Of a stretch of 64,000 nucleotides of DNA, positions 1-10,640 are shown one piece after another. The stretch is from assembly GCA_028583405.1 (NCBI GenBank), contig JAPTMU010000032.1, positions 707,001 through 771,000 on the forward strand, written 5' to 3'. The position numbers and the translations under genes were made by a program. The stretch is from Pogonophryne albipinna. Its lineage: Eukaryota > Chordata > Actinopteri > Perciformes > Artedidraconidae. The notes beneath the pieces were generated by a model. The model was not told the DNA's origin and searched no databases. It saw only the letters and a program-made list of their open reading frames with translations. Every line of letters starts with the position of its first letter. Position 1 is the first letter of the stretch.

Positions 1-567
1 GCTGACAAGTAAGTGAAGAGTAGAAAATATAAAAGCTATATTCACTATAGGGAAATGTCCCAGCAGTTTAGGATAATGAAGGTTCTAATCTAGGCTATTA
101 CATTTCTAACTCCTGATAATGACAGGAAGGCAAAAAGTGTATTATAAAAATAATAAAAATCGTAGCAGAAATGTCACCCTCCTTTCTTTCTTTAACAATG
201 ACCACAATATAATAATTGTAATAAACCAAATATGAACAATTGAGGAAAATGGGGAAGAACTGATGATTTAAATGTTGTAGTACAAGTAGCCTAGTAATGT
301 AGTTTGTGCATAAATTACTATTGCAACAAATTTGTTCATTTTCTTCATTATTAGTCGTTTTTTCTTTGAACGAATGCTCTTGGGCCAGTGGTTACAATGG
401 TGGGGCCAGTGATAATGAAACTCTATTACCCTTAATGTCTACCCCTACGCATTTCCTCATGGAGAATATTCATTTTTAAATGCTATATTTCCAGGGACTG
501 TGATGCTCCATTACGCATGGCGCAATGGACATGGGTTATTAATTGAGTATGTGTTTTTGTACTTCTG
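1..567. other. No gene recognised
   Basis: AT-rich sequence with no recognisable coding potential, RNA gene or known repeat. Two short phrases built on GGGCCAGTG recur near 383-412, but they do not form an array. Confidence 0.5.
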
Positions 568-760
568 GTATGGATGGACCAGTGGGGCGTGGACTACATC
601 CGGCTTCGCCCTTAACCCAATAGCGATAGCCTTAGAGGGCGAAGCCTTATACGATATAGAACTGGGGTTACGTACTGTAACCCAGCTTCTATGAGTATAG
701 GCGCAGCCGTCTAAGGTTCGGGCCCCACTGGCTCCGCGAATAGCTGAAGAAAAGCTGTTT
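568..760. repeat. Repeat with left arm of a 28-bp inverted repeat
   Basis: Bases 668-695 read GTTACGTACTGTAACCCAGC and then TTCTATGAG. The reverse complement recurs at 1877-1904. The arm also contains a near-palindrome (GGTTACGTACTGTAACC). This looks like the end of an interspersed repeat later split by the LTR fragment that begins at 789. I do not recognise the family. Confidence 0.5.
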
Positions 761-788
761 GTGTGGGAGCAGATTGTGTTAGAATCAC

Positions 789-1231
789 TGTCAAGGATTC
801 GCGTGAAAAGGTAGGACCCAAATGCAGACTACAAAAAGGTAAAGGTTATAAACAAAAGCGAGCTTTATTTAAAAGCTGAAAAACAAAAAACATGGCATGA
901 ATCAAAAACATGGATAGTACAAGGTAGCAAGAATACACAAAACTGACCGTGACCAACATGGAGGGAGACAGGAGAGACAAACAATGAACCGACAGGGGAA
1001 CACAGGGAAAGACAAGACTAAATACAGAGAGGCATAATCACGGGACAAGAAACAGCTGGGTAAAGGAGGGAGAAACACAAGGGCAACAGGTGAACACAAT
1101 GAGACAATCAGGGAAACCAGGGAAACTAACGACAGGAGGAAAAACACAGGAAGGCAGACAAGAGACAGGGAGAACAGAACCACAAAATAAACCCAACATA
1201 CAAAACGTGACAAAACATAAGAATCGTGACA
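789..1231 (-). mobile_element. 3' LTR of a decayed LTR retrotransposon
   Basis: A 443-bp block begins TGTCAAGG and ends CGTGACA, so it has TG...CA ends. It is followed immediately on the plus strand by GAACCCCCCTCTC, which on the minus strand is a polypurine tract directly upstream of the LTR. That layout marks a 3' LTR of an element transcribed on the minus strand. It carries the GGACCCAAATGCAGAC phrase that is frequent in fish Gypsy-type LTRs. No partner LTR is in the window, so the element is truncated. Confidence 0.6.
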
Positions 1232-1876
1232 GAACCCCCCTCTCAAGGGACGGATCCTAGACGTCCATAACACACTAACAAAGTCCAATACTTCGAAAAG
1301 GGCGGAGGACGGGTCTGGGTAGACAGCCCAGAGGCAAGGCAGAGGAACAGGAGGTGGTCTCGGGCGGCCGACCCGGGGGCAAGGCAGAGTTCGAGGAGGG
1401 GGTCTCGGGCGGACGGCCCGGGGGCAAGGCAGAGTTCGAAAAGTCAGGGGGCCGGGCTCGAGGGCGAAGACCATGGCTGGGGAACTCAGGAGGCCGGGCT
1501 CGAGGGCGAAGGTCGCTGGGGAACTCAGGAGGCCGGGCACAAGGTCGGGCAAGAAGGCGGCAACGGGATAGCTCCGGAGGACGACGTACGCAATGGGACC
1601 CCTCCAGTGTCAGCTGGATTGCCGGAGCACTGGGATCGAAAGCAGGAGCTGGTGGGACCCCTGGCGGGACAGGCGTAGACGGAACTCTGGACGGAACATG
1701 GGCCGGTGCCAGTGGGACCCTGGACGGAGCGAGAGTTGGTGTCAACGGGATCTCCAACATGACAGGACATGGTGTTGGCAGGAAACCCGGCGGAGCAGGC
1801 GTCGGCGGGACCCCCAACAGGACAGGACATGGTGTTGGCAGGAAACCCGGCGGAGCACGTGTCGGCGGGACCTCCA
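1232..1876 (-). repeat. GC-rich minisatellite tract, probable retrotransposon 3' internal region
   Basis: This stretch lies between the polypurine tract and the right inverted-repeat arm. It contains several short tandem families: a unit of about 45 bp repeated twice near 1357-1440 (core GGGGGCAAGGCAGAGTTCG), a unit of about 42 bp repeated near 1448-1535 (core GGCCGGGCTCGAGGGCGAAG), and a 60-bp unit at about 1760-1875 (core GACAGGACATGGTGTTGGCA). Proline-rich or glycine-rich reading frames are open on both strands, as expected for GC-rich tandem repeats, so I do not call a gene. Confidence 0.55.
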
Positions 1877-1904
1877 CTCATAGAAGCTGGGTTACAGTAC
1901 GTAA
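1877..1904. repeat. Right arm of 28-bp inverted repeat
   Basis: Reverse complement of 668-695 with at most one base of difference near its end. The pair brackets the LTR fragment and minisatellite, so it is older than, or was carried with, that insertion. Confidence 0.55.
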
Positions 1905-2739
1905 ACCCAGTTACTGATCCTTTGTCAAGGCTCGCTGCATCTGATATTGACAAGGCATTCTTAAAGGTGGGGTAGGCAATTTTGGAGAAACCAGCTTGAG
2001 TGTGCTAGCATTTGAAAATACACAACCGGAAAAAATCTGCCACTTCCTTACAGAGCCCCTACTCCAACACACACCAATGCGCACATGACCAATGAGGGCA
2101 CGAGATAAGTGTCTGAATGTGACAAGTTGAGAATGATTAAATGTTGAAACATCTCAGAACAGAAGACACAAACATAAACATGCTCTAGATACCAGTACAA
2201 AAATGACCAACACCAGGTTGGATTCCAGGAAGTTAAAGACTTACTGCAAAGCAACATTTGTTTCTAGAGTAATAATACTGAAATATGAATTATACTTGAC
2301 CATTTAAAAATATAAATATATTTTCTTCCTTGTAGGTGAGTAAGGGAAAACTATATCCAATATGATATGCAGGCTGATATGTTTTGAAAAGCATCATTAT
2401 AGATGGGGTAATGAGAACATTATTATTTTACTTGGGTCATGGCTTCCTTTTATGTTGAAAATCACCTGACCTCAACACAGCTCCTTCTAGTCCGCTGGAT
2501 ATATCCCATTATATTCAATATTACAATACTTTAAGCTTTTCATGTCATAAAACTGAAAGACTTCTAAGGAGTTTTCACCTCTCCTGATGGGGGGTTTGTT
2601 GGATTTAACTCAGTCATGTTCAGCCTTTACTTTATTAAGACAACTCTGTGTCTGGTTGACAACCATTACAACTGAGTTACAGTAAGTAAAATATGTTTAC
2701 TATGGAATGAAGGACACATGCTGAAAGTCACACTTAGAG
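1905..2739. other. No gene recognised
   Basis: AT-rich, with no recognisable gene or repeat. The 5' limit of the following LINE is uncertain and could lie some tens of bases inside this interval. Confidence 0.4.
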
Positions 2740-3568
2740 GAAAATCGATCTGTGTGCTGATGTAGAAACTGCATGGTCTTATTTTTATCTTGGTTTTATG
2801 GAGATCATTGATAGACATGCACCCCTGCGTAAATTTAGAGTAAAGGGACGAGACAATCCTTGGTTTTCTGCTAATCTGTCCAGTCTCCTTCATGAGAGAA
2901 ACAAGGCCTGGGCAAAGGCTAGGAAATCAGGCTCAGAGGTAGAATGGCTGCGTTTTAGGCAGCTAAGGAATAGCTTCACATCACAAGTGCTAAGTCGAAG
3001 TACTATTTGTCAGTTACCACAGAAAACCTAAATAATCCTAGGAAATTTTGGAAAGCCATAAAATCGATATCCACCGGCGATATCCGTAATGAGCTACCTC
3101 CGTGCATTACCACAGCATCTGGCACTATATCGGACAGGGCTACTATGCTAAATTGCTTTAATAAGCATTTTGTGTCCTCTGTTTGATTATGTGACTAACT
3201 CTGCTTCTGTGAACACCACAGTCCGTGACTCTGAACAATGTGGTCTGGAAAACCCTTTCAGTTTTACTCCTTTTACTGTTAATGTTGTTCATGAAGCATT
3301 ATCTAAGTTAGATCCTAAGAAACCGGCTGGCCCGGACAACGTAGAACCTTTCTTTTTAAAGATAGCTGCAGATTTTATTGCTCTTCCTCTCACTACTCTT
3401 TTTAACCTCTCCCTCAACACAAATGCAATTCCAAAAGTATGGAAGTCAGCTTATGTCTTGCCTTTACTAAAAGGAGGGGAGGCAACTATTTTAAATAACT
3501 ATAGGCCAATCTCTAAATTGTCAGTTCTGGCGAAGATGCTCGAACGCCTAGTGAGTGAACAAGTAAAT
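2740..3568 (+). mobile_element. L2-like LINE (L2-B family), 5' part of ORF2
   Basis: A 5'-truncated non-LTR retrotransposon of the L2/CR1-like type common in fish. Readable peptides include the inter-domain segment DRHAPLRKFRVKGRDNPWFS and the start of the reverse transcriptase (KKPAGPDN, NNYRPISKLSVLAKMLERL). The reading frame changes near 3000-3170, so the copy is not functional. It stops at the hAT insertion at 3569 and continues at 4463. The L2-versus-CR1 placement is by motif resemblance only. Confidence 0.75.
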
Positions 3569-4462
3569 AGACCCTCCAGAAAAACGCGATTATGCGATCA
3601 CATAATTTACCGCATAATCAGCAAAATGGCGCAGATTTTTAAAAGGGCGCATAATCCCCGCATTTTTCCACACAAAGTTGAGAAAAAAAAAAGTTAACTC
3701 GTCTTGACGTGAAGTAGTGATGATGATGATGACGCGACGTCATCAGCTTGCGCATCACAGAAGGTAAACAACACCGTAGAGTGAACGTGTGGAACTCACA
3801 CGAGAGAGAAAACACCAAGATGAAAAAATGTAATCCATCTCATTTACCGACGAACATTTCTGCTAAAGACCGGGCAAAGCAGTACCCCGATGTCTTGCAC
3901 GAAAGTAGGGGGAAACTATTCTGCACCCCGTGCAACTGTGTGTTGGAGCATAAGAGAAAATCGACGGTGACGACCCACTTTGATTCATTCAAACATTCGA
4001 AAATGCTTTCTGCTGCTGCGGACAAGAAAGCCAAACAACTCACGCTCACCGAGGCATCAACCTCCAAAACCCTTTCGAGGGCTACAAGAAACGAGGTGAG
4101 AAGCCTACAAGATTGAAGCTGGTCAGATAACAAACAAGTAAATTAAAACAGAATGAGGCAGAGAAGTGTGTGTGTGTATGTGTGTGAGAGAGAGTGTGAT
4201 TAAAATAGCCCAATTTCTTTTACAATAAATAAACATTGAATGTGTTTAATTGAATAGTAAAGGGGTTTAACGTTAGTGGCAGGCTGTGTGTGAGAGAGAA
4301 TAAATAAGACAGCCCAATATTTCCCAAAAAATATTTAGCATATTTCGCAACTTTCCGCATATTTCGCAACTTCCCGCAATTTCACCGCATAAAATCACAT
4401 AAAAACCCTGCATGTTTAATCTCATAATCAAGGATTTTAGCCCGCGTTTTTCTGGAGGGTCT
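3569..4462 (+). mobile_element. hAT-type DNA transposon, internally deleted, with perfect TIRs
   Basis: An 894-bp element bounded by perfect 20-bp terminal inverted repeats (AGACCCTCCAGAAAAACGCG). It is flanked by AAGTAAAT (3561-3568) and AAGTAAAG (4463-4470), an 8-bp target duplication with one mismatch, which is the hAT hallmark. It interrupts the reverse transcriptase of the L2-B LINE; removing it restores a continuous LINE. Inside it encodes one zinc-finger exon but no catalytic domain, so it is non-autonomous. A short TG/AG-rich run lies near 4168-4197. Confidence 0.85.
3820..4116 (+). CDS. CGGBP1-like zinc-finger exon of a hAT transposon
   Basis: A 98-residue open frame beginning MKKCNPSHLPTNISAKDRAK. 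It contains a finger of the CGG-repeat-binding-protein-1 / hAT BED-like type: KLFCTPCNCVLEHKRKSTV with paired cysteines (C-x2-C), then HFDSFKHSKM supplying the histidines. Proteins with this finger bind DNA. In vertebrates CGGBP1 is thought to derive from a hAT transposase. A likely splice donor (GAG|GTGAGA) occurs at 4095/4096, so the true exon may end there with the rest of the transposase deleted. The start at 3820 is chosen because family similarity begins just after it; an upstream in-frame ATG exists at 3748. Probably not expressed as a host gene. Confidence 0.65.
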   Translation: MKKCNPSHLPTNISAKDRAKQYPDVLHESRGKLFCTPCNCVLEHKRKSTVTTHFDSFKHSKMLSAAADKKAKQLTLTEASTSKTLSRATRNEVRSLQD

Positions 4463-5880
4463 AAGTAAAGGAGTTTTTATGTAAAAATGATATCCTGTCT
4501 AAACATCAGTCAGGCTTCAGAAAGCAACACAGCACCATCACTGCGACAATGAAAGTGGTGAATGATGTGGCGAGTTTTTTAGATAATAAGCAGAGTTGTG
4601 CAGCTCCATTTATTGACCTTTCCAAAGCGTTTGACACCGTCGATCATCGCATCTTAAAGCAGAGGCTAGCCAGTATAGGCATATCCAGCCATGCAGTGGG
4701 GTGGTTTGTAAACTACCTCTCTGAAAGGTCCCAATGTGTTCACTTTGATGGGTGGTTAAACATTGCTAATGGTGTTCCTCAAGGTTCTGTTTTAGGTCCA
4801 CTTTTATTCTCCATCTACATCAACAGTTTAGGTGAAAATGTGGATGAAGCTACTTTACATTTTTATGCGGACGATACCGTGATGTACTGTGCAGGTCCCT
4901 CCATTAAGGAGGCTGGTGTTAAATTACAAGCAGTTTTTAACATTATTCAGACTCAGCTCTCTGAGCTAAAGCTTCTTTTAAATGTGGAGAAAAACCAAGG
5001 TAATGCTCTTTTCAATAAGCAAAAAAGACTCCAGAGACTGCTTTGGATATTGTAACTACGCAAGGAATAAAACTTGAAGTGGTTGCCTGTTACAAATACC
5101 TTGGTATCTGGCTTGATGATTGTCTCACTTTTAAACTTCAGGTCAATAACCTGCTTAAAAAGCTGAGGGTTAGACTAGGTTTCTTTTTCAGAAACAAGTC
5201 CTGTTTCTCGCTTGAGGCCAGGAAAAGGCTAGTCACTGTGACCTTTTTACCTGTGCTGGACTATGGTGATTTGATGTATATGAATGCACCTGCCCATTGC
5301 CTGAACAAGTTAGATGCCGCCTATCACAGTGCACTGAGATTTGTCACTAATTGTAAAGCACTTACACATCACTGTACCCTGTATGCCAAGGCAGGTTTGC
5401 CATCACTTACTGTAAAGAGGCTCAGTCATTGGTACACGTTTATTTATAAAGCTTTGTTGGGTAAACTCCCGTATTATATCTGCTCTCTGATAACACAGAG
5501 AGTTGCAAGCAGCTATTGTCTGAGATCGCATGATGTAGTGTTGTTAGATGTGCCAAGAACAAGGACTGTCTTAGGTAAGACAGCTTTTATGTGCGCAGCG
5601 CCACTTGCTTGGAACAGTCTACAGCTAAAATTGAAACTGAGCGATTTTATTCCTCTGAATGTTTTTAAAGCAAGTCTAAGTGAAATGCTCTGAGACTATG
5701 GGTATTTGTAAATGTTGATAAGTATGTAAATGTAGCTTGTAAATATGTTGTATGATATCCTCTATTGTTTTATGTTGTTTCATGTGGAACCTAATTGCTG
5801 CAGGTCTCCCTTGAAAAAGAGATCTATGATCTCAAGGGACAAACTGGATAAATAAAGGTTTGAAATTAAATGAAATTTAA
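4463..5880 (+). pseudogene. L2-like LINE (L2-B family), 3' part of ORF2 and tail
   Basis: Continuation of the LINE after the hAT insertion. The reverse-transcriptase core is clear: DLSKAFDTVDH, GVPQGSVLGPLLF and HFYADDTVMYC, with the catalytic Y-A-D-D. The frame shifts near 4990, after which the C-terminal domain continues (YKYLGIWLDD, MYMNAPAHCLNKLDAAYHSA) to a stop at about 5693. The 3' UTR ends with a stem formed by CCCTTGAAAAAGAGATC and GATCTCAAGGG, then AATAAAGGTTTGAAATTAAATGAAAT, the simple-repeat tail of this family. The same family recurs on the minus strand at 22218-22827, and as a tail fragment near 8897. Confidence 0.8.
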
Positions 5881-7424
5881 GTACCATAAAAGAAGACTAA
5901 GACCTTTAAACAACCACAAAGACCTAAAGAAGATTTAATTTGATCAGCGCTTCAAATTACAAGAACGGAGATTTTTCCGAGTCTAGTTACCTGTCCTTCC
6001 ACCTTTTTATAGCTGCTAGCCCAACAAAGGCTACACAGCAAAACAGGTCCTTAAACTGTCAAACAATTAATTATATAACAGTTCTCAAACATCCTTAATC
6101 CCCGCAGCTAAACTCAAATGAAAGCTTTCATTTAAAATGTGCCGACCACAGAAGTTGGATCTCACAGGAACTTACTGTAGCGTTGATCTTTCTGAGAACA
6201 GGGACTTCATTCATCCCAACTCAGCCGTGACAAAGCTCACAGAGCTTGAAAGAAAACTTCACTTGATTTCACTAACACCCCCCGCCTCCCTCCCTCCCGT
6301 CCCGCTGCAGGCAGCCTTGGACCTGTAACAAACCTCTAATACATTTACACCTAAATAGAGAAAAAAAACACTTGGAACTATTACTCAAAGTCAAGCTAAA
6401 ACAAGCAGGGGGTTTAGCAATCACACTCCAAGGTCAAAGGAAAGCAGAGACTCACCTTTCCACTGTCACTGCTAGGTTAGGGAAGGGATGTTGTTTCCAC
6501 ACCAGCTGACTGCAGTGTTTGCTGTAGAAAATGAACACGGAGGGTTAATCCTCTATTTCCCCATTATGACAAGCTCCCAGCCACTCTCTCTTTGTTTGAC
6601 ATTCTTTAGGGTCACACCCAGTCCAGCCACAATTACCTGGGAAGGTAGAGGTAGGTTAGCGGATTGCTACAACACACCTACAAGCTTTTTTTCTGCCCTC
6701 AAGAGATCTGATAACCTTGTTTGCGTTGTTCCTGATAAAGTACAAAAGCAGGTTCTCCCACAAAGCAAACTTTCGAAGAAATACGAAGGCAACTGGAAAA
6801 TGGTGCTGACTTAAAAATGATATAATTGCTCGTCTTAGCCAATCATACATTACATTTTATTTATAATCAACAAAATGATCAGCCGAAGTTCAGCTGTTGT
6901 CTGCAAATAATGGCCCTTCAGATCCCTTAACCAGTTCAGCTGACTCATCATAGGACACTCATATTTACACTAAACCTGACCATACTGCTTTCAGCGCTAA
7001 CACTTGTGATTCATAAAAAGATTTCAGTGTTGACACTTCAGATAACACTGCAACTCCTATTACGGCTTACTCCGAAAACCCTTCATCTGTTTCCATTCTT
7101 ACAGTTTATCTAACAACCAGCCTTTGCATTTAAACTGAAACCACAACTTTAGGTAAAACTTTATTCAACTAAACTGCAATGCTTTAACATATATTTAAAT
7201 ACATTTATAAAAAAGCTTGAACAATGAACTACATGTTTTTCTGTAGGAAACACAACCTTTTCATCAGAAAATGTTCAGATTCTTAAAGACTGACAGCAGT
7301 GCAGATATACCGTGTATATGTAAACAACACTGTATGCTGGCTTCCAGCGTAGACTGTAGCTTCGAGTGGATTCAGTCATCCTCCTCTCTGTGTGCCTATG
7401 GTTAGCCCTATGGTCAGTGTGTGT
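5881..7424. other. No gene recognised
   Basis: I see no gene, RNA gene or identifiable repeat in this 1.5-kb stretch. Short open frames near 6137 and 6488 have no recognisable domain. Confidence 0.45.
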
Positions 7425-7610
7425 AAGGCAAGGCAAGTTTATTTATATAGCACTTTTCAACACAAGGCAATTCAAAGTGCTTTACAAAAAAATGAAAGAC
7501 ATTAAGAAAATGGCATTTAAAATCAGTCATTAAAAAGAAAAGCTAATAAAATAAACATTAAAAGAAAAAATACATGGATAAAAGTTACAGTGCAGTCTAA
7601 GATATGAATA
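7425..7610 (-). mobile_element. Truncated retroposon tail (common teleost LINE/SINE 3' end)
   Basis: The phrase GGCAAGTTTATTTATATAGC followed by ACTTTTCAACACAAGGCAATTCAAAGTGCTTTACA is a very common fish retroposon 3' end, here in reverse orientation and followed by A-rich decayed sequence. No coding part survives. The family is not assigned. Confidence 0.5.
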
Positions 7611-7630
7611 GTTCAATTCTTCTTTTTTTA

Positions 7631-7651
7631 TAATTAATTAATTAATTAATA
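7631..7651. repeat. (TTAA)n microsatellite
   Basis: About five TTAA units. Confidence 0.8.
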
Positions 7652-8624
7652 TTATCTATTTATTTTCTCTCCCAAAATGGTTTCAGTTTCAAAGGCTGAT
7701 AAATAACGTTATTATAACAGCATGGTACATTGTGCTTCATATAAAATATAAAAAAAACTGATAATGAACCTTTGAAATATAAATTAAACGTTACATGTAG
7801 AAAAGTCACGAGTCACGGCGCATCGCACAACAGACTAAGTCTTTTAGGTGCAGCCCTAGTTATTACATCTGATTGCCACAAACATAAAATGGATGGTTCC
7901 ATACTATGTTCTTAGCAAGAATAAATAATGACCATTACTTCCGTTGAATTATGGGTAATTTATTCAAATTTGTAGCACCTTTGGTCTTCCCGGGTAAATG
8001 TGGTGAAATTGGGCAGTAGTTCAAAGTATTTGTGCTTTCCAGCAGATTAAAATGCACAAACACACACCTAGCAAGAATGCACACGCACATAGCATTTTCA
8101 AGCTACAGGTGTGTAGACCTGATTTCATCACTACATGGGGATCAGAGTTTCCAGAAAACACACACATATATTATATTTTAGTCTGAGACAGCACAATGGA
8201 GGCTCTTGAAATAATTTGTAACCCTGTTGAGGAGGAGAGAGACCTGGAGGAACCTGCAGACTAGAGCTGCTGGGAGGCATGGCTCGCGGTGAATAGGAGA
8301 TGAGAAGAGGAAACTTTTATATGTTCAAGCTTTTTATAATAATATGATCCTGAATCTGACACGGAAGAAGACGAGTTTTCGATGGCAGTGCAAACATTTC
8401 GGTTGCAGCTGGGCGTTTCTGAGAGGACACGCTTTTGTCACTATTTATTTACGTTTACTCGGTGAGTGTTGGGACCATAGACTGTATATATCAGGGGTGC
8501 CCACACTTTTTTGGCTGGTGAGCTACTTTCGAAATGACCAGCTCACCGAGGTCTACCAACCAAAAATAAAATCCCAAATTGCAAGGGTTGCTGAATAACA
8601 CGTTTTATTTTTACATGGGATAAT
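7652..8624. other. No gene recognised; possible hAT terminus at 8492
   Basis: Mostly unassigned. At 8492 the sequence CAGGGGTGCCCACACTTTTT resembles a hAT terminal repeat, but I found no matching opposite end or target duplication. A short reading frame from about 8196 (MEALEIICNPVEEERDLEEP) looks like a transposase first exon but ends quickly and cannot be assigned. Confidence 0.35.
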
Positions 8625-8896
8625 AGGGCTGCAACAAACGACTCATTTGATAATCGATTAATCTATCGATTAATGAAACGATGAATCGACTATTCGGACT
8701 ATTACTGTATGCCTTGCACAATTTCTCAAACGCTCTTATTTAGCCATCAACTTTTAGATTTAGCTTGAGGTTGTTTTAGGCATGTGGGAACTAACAATGA
8801 AGACAATAAAGATGAATACTTGATTCAAAAATACATATATTATTAAATTAACTTAACAAATTGTTTACAAAATTAACATTGCTTTTTATTTAAATT

Positions 8897-8995
8897 AAAT
8901 AAATTGTTTGTAGCCTTTATTTAACCAGGTGTAAGCCCCTTGAGATCAAAAGATCTCTTTTTCAAGGGTGACCTGCAAAAAAATAAATAATATTT
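8897..8995 (-). mobile_element. L2-like LINE 3' tail fragment
   Basis: Reverse-orientation 3' end with TTTATTTAACCAGG and a stem pairing CCCTTGAGATC with GATCTCTTTTTCAAGGG. This is the same architecture as the tail at 5800-5860. Only the tail is present. Confidence 0.6.
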
Positions 8996-9186
8996 CACAT
9001 CAAAAGAAACAACAATGTTTTAACAAATGGTATTAAATAATGTGATGACAGAACTGTAAACAGAATAGCTGAAACTTTAACAAAATAAAGAGTAACTCTG
9101 TTACCTCTCATCATTAACCCATGTTTGTATAATTGTGTTAACTCCGTGTGTTGCTGCTAGCATACATAACACCTGACGTGGAAACG

Positions 9187-9426
9187 TTACTCGTGGACGG
9201 GGGGGGCTACAAAGCTACTAGAAAGACAGTCGAACCCGATGCATTCCTCCGTCTGAATGTGGTGCACTTTTGCTAAATGTTTAGACAAATTGCTCGTGTT
9301 ACCGCCCTTACATGCTAAACTCTTATTGCACTATTGGCAACGAGCATTCTCCACATCGAGACGGGTAACATTTAACCACACCTTGGAGCGCTTCTCTCCG
9401 CCATCTCCTCCGTGTGTTGCTGCCAT
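9187..9426 (-). pseudogene. BED zinc-finger exon of hAT transposase, with one in-frame TAG
   Basis: An 80-codon frame starting ATG at 9426 (MAATHGGDGGEKRSKVWLNV) and ending TAA at 9187-9189. The BED-type finger is readable: tryptophan in SKVWLNV, C-x2-C (ARC..CNKS), GNTSNLSKHL and H-x4-H (HLAKVH). A TAG codon at 9331-9333 falls between the two zinc-binding cysteines, so the protein is broken. BED fingers bind DNA and are typical of hAT transposases of the ZBED type. There is no catalytic domain nearby, because the element is cut off by element X. Confidence 0.65.
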
Positions 9427-9499
9427 GGGTTGCTGCATGTAGCAGCCGCGCGTGTGTAAACTGCCCCGCCCCCTTATGGAACGCCATTTGCGCCATAAT

Positions 9500-9612
9500 T
9501 CGCGTGTTTATTCGCGCGTAGTTTCGCGCGGATTAACGGGGAGGTCCGTTTATTCGCGCGAAACTGCGCGCGAATAAACGGGAAGGTCCGTTTTATAAAC
9601 GGGGAGGCCCGT
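9500..9612. repeat. Subterminal CpG-rich hairpin cluster of element X (copy A)
   Basis: Repeated motifs TTATTCGCGCG, CGCGCGAATAAAC and AACGGGGAGGTCCGTTT. GTTTATTCGCGCG and CGCGCGAATAAAC form a 13-bp perfect stem with a 6-base loop near 9549-9582. The equivalent cluster occurs in copy B at about 44410-44520. Confidence 0.7.
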
Positions 9613-10355
9613 TTAAGTTCAAAGTCTCAGTAACCAATCAGTGAAGAGCAAAACCAGACCAAAGCAATCTGTAGATGAAAAGTTCCTGACATTGTGAGGC
9701 TGTAAATTGTACGTTATTCCAGATTCAGGGGACTATGTATTAATTTGGCTTTCAATATAATAAATATATCAATCAATATAACCTGCCTTCATTGTCTTTT
9801 AAAATAAAATCGCCTTACCTTATCTTACTGAAGTGAAGGGTATTTATGTCTCCTTAAATCACCTTTTAAATGTACTTCTTATAACATGGCATGGTGTAAC
9901 ATATCAAAATGTTCAGTCTCTGGTCTTGCTAGAAATGCAATGTCACTCACCTTAGAGCACTGTCTTATGAGATACTTAGCTTAGAAATCAGATTTTTGGA
10001 AAACTTAAAAACTGTTGTGAAAACACAGATGTACTCATGTCATCCATTTTGTTGGTGTTTCAGATTTGGTTTACCAACGTTTTTGGTTCACAAAAGTAGT
10101 GAAATATATGAATTACACTATAGGCCTATATACATGTGTTGTTCATGTCTAAAATGAAAATGTGTAAATTAGAATTTGGAGTAAAATAGTTCTATCACTC
10201 TACTTTCACCACAGAAAAGTTACATCAGGACTGATTCATGACTTCATATTCCATACCGAGGTTCATGTGATGTGTACAAATACAAATTGAGCATTACAAC
10301 TTTTTTTTTCAACCAACTATTTATGTTAACATAAGAAACTGTAAAATCTCAATAT

Positions 10356-10640
10356 TTACAATACAGGGTTCATACACTTTTTCACCAATGATTTTAAATG
10401 ACTTTTCCATGACCAAAAAAATGACTCTTTCATGTGGCTAGCATGCTCTGCCTCGCCCATATTCGAAATATTGAATATGTTACAACTCAGTTTGCATTTA
10501 GCACGTCTTGGGTCAATGTCTTTTGATAACCACAATTGGTACTTATTCTTTAGAAGCCATACATTGTTGAAACTGCACTTCCCTGGCATCTTTATATCAA
10601 ATAGTAGCTCCTGTAGACTAGCGGGCGTGATTGTAAACAT
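10356..10640 (-). pseudogene. BED-like zinc-finger fragment of a hAT-type transposase
   Basis: A 94-residue frame with MPGKCSFNNVWL, YQLWLSKDIDPRRAKCKLSC and SNMGEAEHASHMK. This is the fish hAT-associated finger pattern in which a short 'K-C-x-F-N' start is followed by cysteine and histidine ligands. The cysteine spacing here is C-x3-C and the last histidine is not clear, so the finger is probably degenerate. The frame reads through the end of the small transposon. The identical arrangement is on the plus strand at 43386-43670. Confidence 0.5.

Larger units (their letters stand above)
8625..9474 (-). mobile_element. Decayed hAT transposon remnant
   Basis: Starts with AGGGCTGCAACAAACGACTC followed by the TAATCGATTAATC motif, a terminal sequence frequent in fish hAT elements. 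It holds a BED zinc-finger exon on the minus strand (9187-9426) and is truncated at 9475, where element X copy A begins. A reversed L2-B LINE 3' tail lies inside, near 8897-8995 (CTTTATTTAACCAGG with the CTTGAGATC / AAAAGAGATCT stem). Confidence 0.6.

Noticed and set aside
902..1953. Long proline-rich or glycine-rich frames around the GC-rich tract
   Set aside because: Open in four or more frames at once because of GC-rich tandem repeats; no domain and no start context.
2666..2893. Minus-strand short frames opposite the LINE
   Set aside because: Shadow frames of the L2-B coding strand.
8190..8600. Possible PIF/Harbinger-type first exon (MEALEIICNPVEEERDLEEP)
   Set aside because: The frame ends after about 22 residues, and I could not identify termini, a TSD or a nuclease domain nearby.
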